A DNA stretch of 36,454 nucleotides, from positions 1-36,454 of the forward strand of contig CANGJB010000030.1 in assembly GCA_947453945.1 (NCBI GenBank). The letters are read 5' to 3'. This stretch comes from Sphingomonadaceae bacterium. GTDB lineage: Bacteria > Pseudomonadota > Alphaproteobacteria > Sphingomonadales > Sphingomonadaceae. A program made the translations under genes and the position numbers. Shown here piece by piece: positions 34,355 through 36,454 of the stretch. How positions within the stretch are numbered: position 1 is the first letter of the stretch; the number at the start of each line of letters is the position of its first letter. A model generated the notes under the pieces. That model searched no databases and had not been told where the DNA came from. It was given only the letters and a program-made list of their open reading frames with translations.

Positions 34355-35892
34355 CTGTCGTCCGTATCTCCGACGATTCCGCCGCACTTGCCTGCGGCGC
34401 CAATGCCGTCGCCGCTGCCTTCGCCGCCGCCGGTTGCGATGTGGTGCGCGTCTCCAGCTGGGGCATGCACTGGCTTGAACCGCTCGCCGAAATCGATGGG
34501 AAGGGCTTCGGCCCGCTGACCGCCGATGATGTCGAGGCCGTCCTCGCCGGGACCAGCGCCAAGGCCATCGGCCCCATCGCCGAGCACCGCTTCATCGCCC
34601 GCCAGCAGCGCTTCACTTTCGCCCGCGCGGGCAAGACGCGGCCCCTGAGCCTCGATGACTATGCCGCAACCGGCGGCTGGTCCGGCCTCGGCCGCGCCCG
34701 TGAACTCGGCCCCGAAGCCACGATTGCCGAAGTCACCCAGTCTGGTCTGCGCGGACGCGGCGGTGCCGGCTTCCCGGCGGGTATCAAGTGGACCACCGTT
34801 GCAAAGGCAGCGGGCCCGGTGAAGTACATCGTCTGCAACGCGGACGAAGGCGATAGCGCCACTTTCGCGGACCGGATGGTCATGGAAGGCGATCCCTTCA
34901 TGCTGATCGAGGGCCTGGCGATCGCCGGCCACGCAGTCGGCGCGGGCAAGGGGTATATCTACGTCCGCAGCGAATACCCGCACGCCATTGCCAAGCTGAA
35001 CACGGCCATCGCGCTCGCTGTCCCGCACATCGCCCCGTTCGAAGTCGAAGTCCGTGTCGGTGCAGGCTCTTACGTTTGCGGTGAGGAAACCTCGCTGCTC
35101 AACAGCCTGGAAGGCAAGCGCGGCGAAGTGCGTGCCAAGCCGCCGCTGCCCGCATTGGAAGGCCTGTTCGGCAAGCCCACCGTGGTCAACAACGTGCTGA
35201 CGCTCGCAGCTGTGCCCTTCATCCTCGCCAATGGCGCGCAGGCTTATGCAGACGTCGGCTTTGGCCGTTCGCGCGGCACGATGCCGATCCAGCTTGCGGG
35301 CAATATCAAGCACGGCGGGCTCTATGAAGTCGGCTTCGGCATTACGCTCGGCGAACTCGTCGATGAGATCGGCGGCGGCACCGCCTCGGGCCGCCCGGTC
35401 CGCGCGGTGCAAGTCGGCGGACCACTTGGCGCATTCCACCCGCGCGCTGATTTTCCGCTGCCGTTCGATTACGAAGCGTTTGCCGCCGCTGATGGGCTGA
35501 TCGGCCACGCCGGGCTGACGGTGTTTGACGAGACTGCGGACATGAGCGCGCAGGCCCGTTTCGCGATGAGCTTCTGCGCCGCTGAAAGCTGCGGCAAGTG
35601 CACCCCCTGCCGCATCGGCAGCACGCGCGGCGTCGAACTGATCGACCGCATCCGCGCGCGCTCGGGCCGTCAGGCTGGCAAGGTCGAAGCGCTTCCCCAG
35701 ATGCACAACGCCCGCAAGGCCCCGCGCTCGCTCGGTGACGAGATCGAGCTGCTGGAGGACCTTTGCGAGACGATGAAGTTCGGCTCGCTCTGCGCGCTGG
35801 GTGGCTTCACGCCTTATCCGGTGCTCTCCGCGCTCAAGCACTGGCCGGAGGATTTCGGTGTAGCTGTGCCCGATCAGGAAGCGGCTGAGTGA
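34351..35892 (+). CDS. fdsB: NAD-dependent formate dehydrogenase beta subunit
   Basis: Encodes 513 residues of a NuoF-like flavoprotein that binds FMN, NAD and a [4Fe-4S] cluster. Residues 1-90 form an N-terminal thioredoxin-like extension without cluster cysteines, typical of FdsB. The FMN/NAD core shows GLRGRGGAGFPAGIKW (132-147), NADEGDSATFADR (163-175) and CGEETSLLNSLEG (243-255). The cluster ligands are Cys414, Cys417 and Cys420 in SCGKCTPC, and Cys481. It takes electrons from the formate-oxidising alpha subunit and reduces NAD+. The stop overlaps the mobA GTG (GTGA). Confidence 0.92.
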   Translation: MTVVRISDDSAALACGANAVAAAFAAAGCDVVRVSSWGMHWLEPLAEIDGKGFGPLTADDVEAVLAGTSAKAIGPIAEHRFIARQQRFTFARAGKTRPLSLDDYAATGGWSGLGRARELGPEATIAEVTQSGLRGRGGAGFPAGIKWTTVAKAAGPVKYIVCNADEGDSATFADRMVMEGDPFMLIEGLAIAGHAVGAGKGYIYVRSEYPHAIAKLNTAIALAVPHIAPFEVEVRVGAGSYVCGEETSLLNSLEGKRGEVRAKPPLPALEGLFGKPTVVNNVLTLAAVPFILANGAQAYADVGFGRSRGTMPIQLAGNIKHGGLYEVGFGITLGELVDEIGGGTASGRPVRAVQVGGPLGAFHPRADFPLPFDYEAFAAADGLIGHAGLTVFDETADMSAQARFAMSFCAAESCGKCTPCRIGSTRGVELIDRIRARSGRQAGKVEALPQMHNARKAPRSLGDEIELLEDLCETMKFGSLCALGGFTPYPVLSALKHWPEDFGVAVPDQEAAE

Positions 35893-36437
35893 TCCTCGGC
35901 GCGGTCCTTGCGGGCGGACAGTCCTCGCGCTTCGGCAGCGACAAGGCGCTCGCCGAGCTCGGCGGGCGTACGCTGCTGGCACGCGCCGTGGCGACGCTTG
36001 AGGCGCAGTGCGATGCGGTGATTGTCATTGGCCGCTATGATGCGCCCAGTGCCACGATCCCCGATCGCCCGCGCTCCGGCATGGGCCCGCTCGGCGGGAT
36101 CAACGCCGCGCTCCACCACGCCGTCAGCCACGGCTATAGCGATGTGCTCACTTGCGGCGTCGATTGCGGCGGCCTCGGCCCGCAAACGTGCAGCGATCTC
36201 GCGCCAGCGCCCGCCTACGTGGCGGACCAGCCGGTCATCGGCCTCTGGCCCGCCAGCGCCGCACCGGCGCTCGATGCCTTTCTCGCCTCGGATGCCAAGC
36301 ATTCGATGCGCGCCTTCGCCGGAATGATCGGCGCAAGGCCCGTCACTCTCTCGGCCAAACCTGCCAATATCAACACGCGCGAAGACCTTGTCGCCGCGCA
36401 GGAGCAGCATGATGGACTCTGCCAAGATGGACTTTGA
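35889..36437 (+). CDS. mobA: Molybdenum cofactor guanylyltransferase
   Basis: Encodes 182 residues of MobA, which joins GMP to molybdopterin to give the bis-MGD form used by DMSO-reductase-type enzymes such as formate dehydrogenase. The N-terminal signature LAGGQSSRFGSDKALAELGG is intact. The following metal-binding aspartate is in CGVDCGGL, which differs from the usual PCDLPFL type, so activity should be verified. The C-terminal KPANINTREDL block is typical. The start GTG overlaps the fdsB stop by four bases. The last 29 bases overlap the next gene. Confidence 0.85.
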   Translation: MILGAVLAGGQSSRFGSDKALAELGGRTLLARAVATLEAQCDAVIVIGRYDAPSATIPDRPRSGMGPLGGINAALHHAVSHGYSDVLTCGVDCGGLGPQTCSDLAPAPAYVADQPVIGLWPASAAPALDAFLASDAKHSMRAFAGMIGARPVTLSAKPANINTREDLVAAQEQHDGLCQDGL

Positions 36438-36454
36438 ACGCGAAACCTATCGCC
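36409..36454 (+). CDS. Start of next operon gene, probably formate dehydrogenase alpha subunit (3' truncated)
   Basis: An ATG at 36409, preceded by GGAG at a good distance, opens a frame that runs off the window after 15 codons (MMDSAKMDFERETYR). It overlaps mobA by 29 bases, and ATG 36412 is an equal start. The position within fdsG-fdsB-mobA suggests fdsA, the large molybdenum subunit, but 15 residues are too few to identify it. Confidence 0.5.
   Translation, partial: MMDSAKMDFERETYR

Overview
The window looks like a chromosomal segment of a GC-rich alphaproteobacterium, most likely a Sphingomonadales member close to Novosphingobium. The grounds are protein character and gene order: hisC followed by a cyclohexadienyl dehydrogenase gene (an arrangement I recall from Zymomonas), ftsEX divergent from an MJ0042-type zinc-ribbon gene, and several TonB-like proteins. 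This placement is inference; no rRNA gene is present to settle it. I saw no insertion sequence, integrase, phage gene or CRISPR array. Most of the window is dense housekeeping and metabolic sequence.

Layout, left to right. The 3' end of an AraC-type regulator gene (2-613) is followed by pheS-pheT (659-4131), an aldose 1-epimerase-like gene, prfC, a SDR-type epimerase/dehydratase, an alpha/beta hydrolase and a PNPOx-like flavoprotein, all on the + strand. Next is glnK-amtB (9113-10905) behind a near-consensus sigma-54 promoter and ended by a strong hairpin terminator. A PAS-GGDEF-EAL-PilZ cyclic-di-GMP protein follows, then hisC-tyrC (13449-15502).

From 15499 to 19793 a - strand block carries, in transcription order, ftsE, ftsX, a ydcF-like gene, plsC and an Nramp-related transporter. 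A zinc-ribbon membrane protein and tRNA-Leu(GAG) lie on + (19951-20960). Then come - strand genes: rsgA with a small 51-codon gene directly behind it, and an ethanolamine block (eutB-eutC-eat) preceded by two separate TonB C-terminal-domain genes. A secreted cyclophilin-like protein (+) and a secreted clan GH-A-like glycosidase (-) converge at 28462/28463.

The right end has a TviB-like nucleotide-sugar dehydrogenase followed by a UDP-glucuronate-4-epimerase-like gene, probably making a uronic-acid precursor for a surface polysaccharide. Last is a LysR regulator followed by an NAD-dependent formate dehydrogenase operon in the order fdsG-fdsB-mobA-(fdsA), with overlapping genes. The window cuts the last gene after 15 codons.

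No obviously new multi-gene system was seen. The items most worth a second look are the Nramp homologue with altered metal-site motifs, the anchorless TonB-domain protein, the secreted glycosidase of uncertain family, the operator-like palindromes before fdsG, the mobA insertion in the formate dehydrogenase operon, and the small gene coupled to rsgA.
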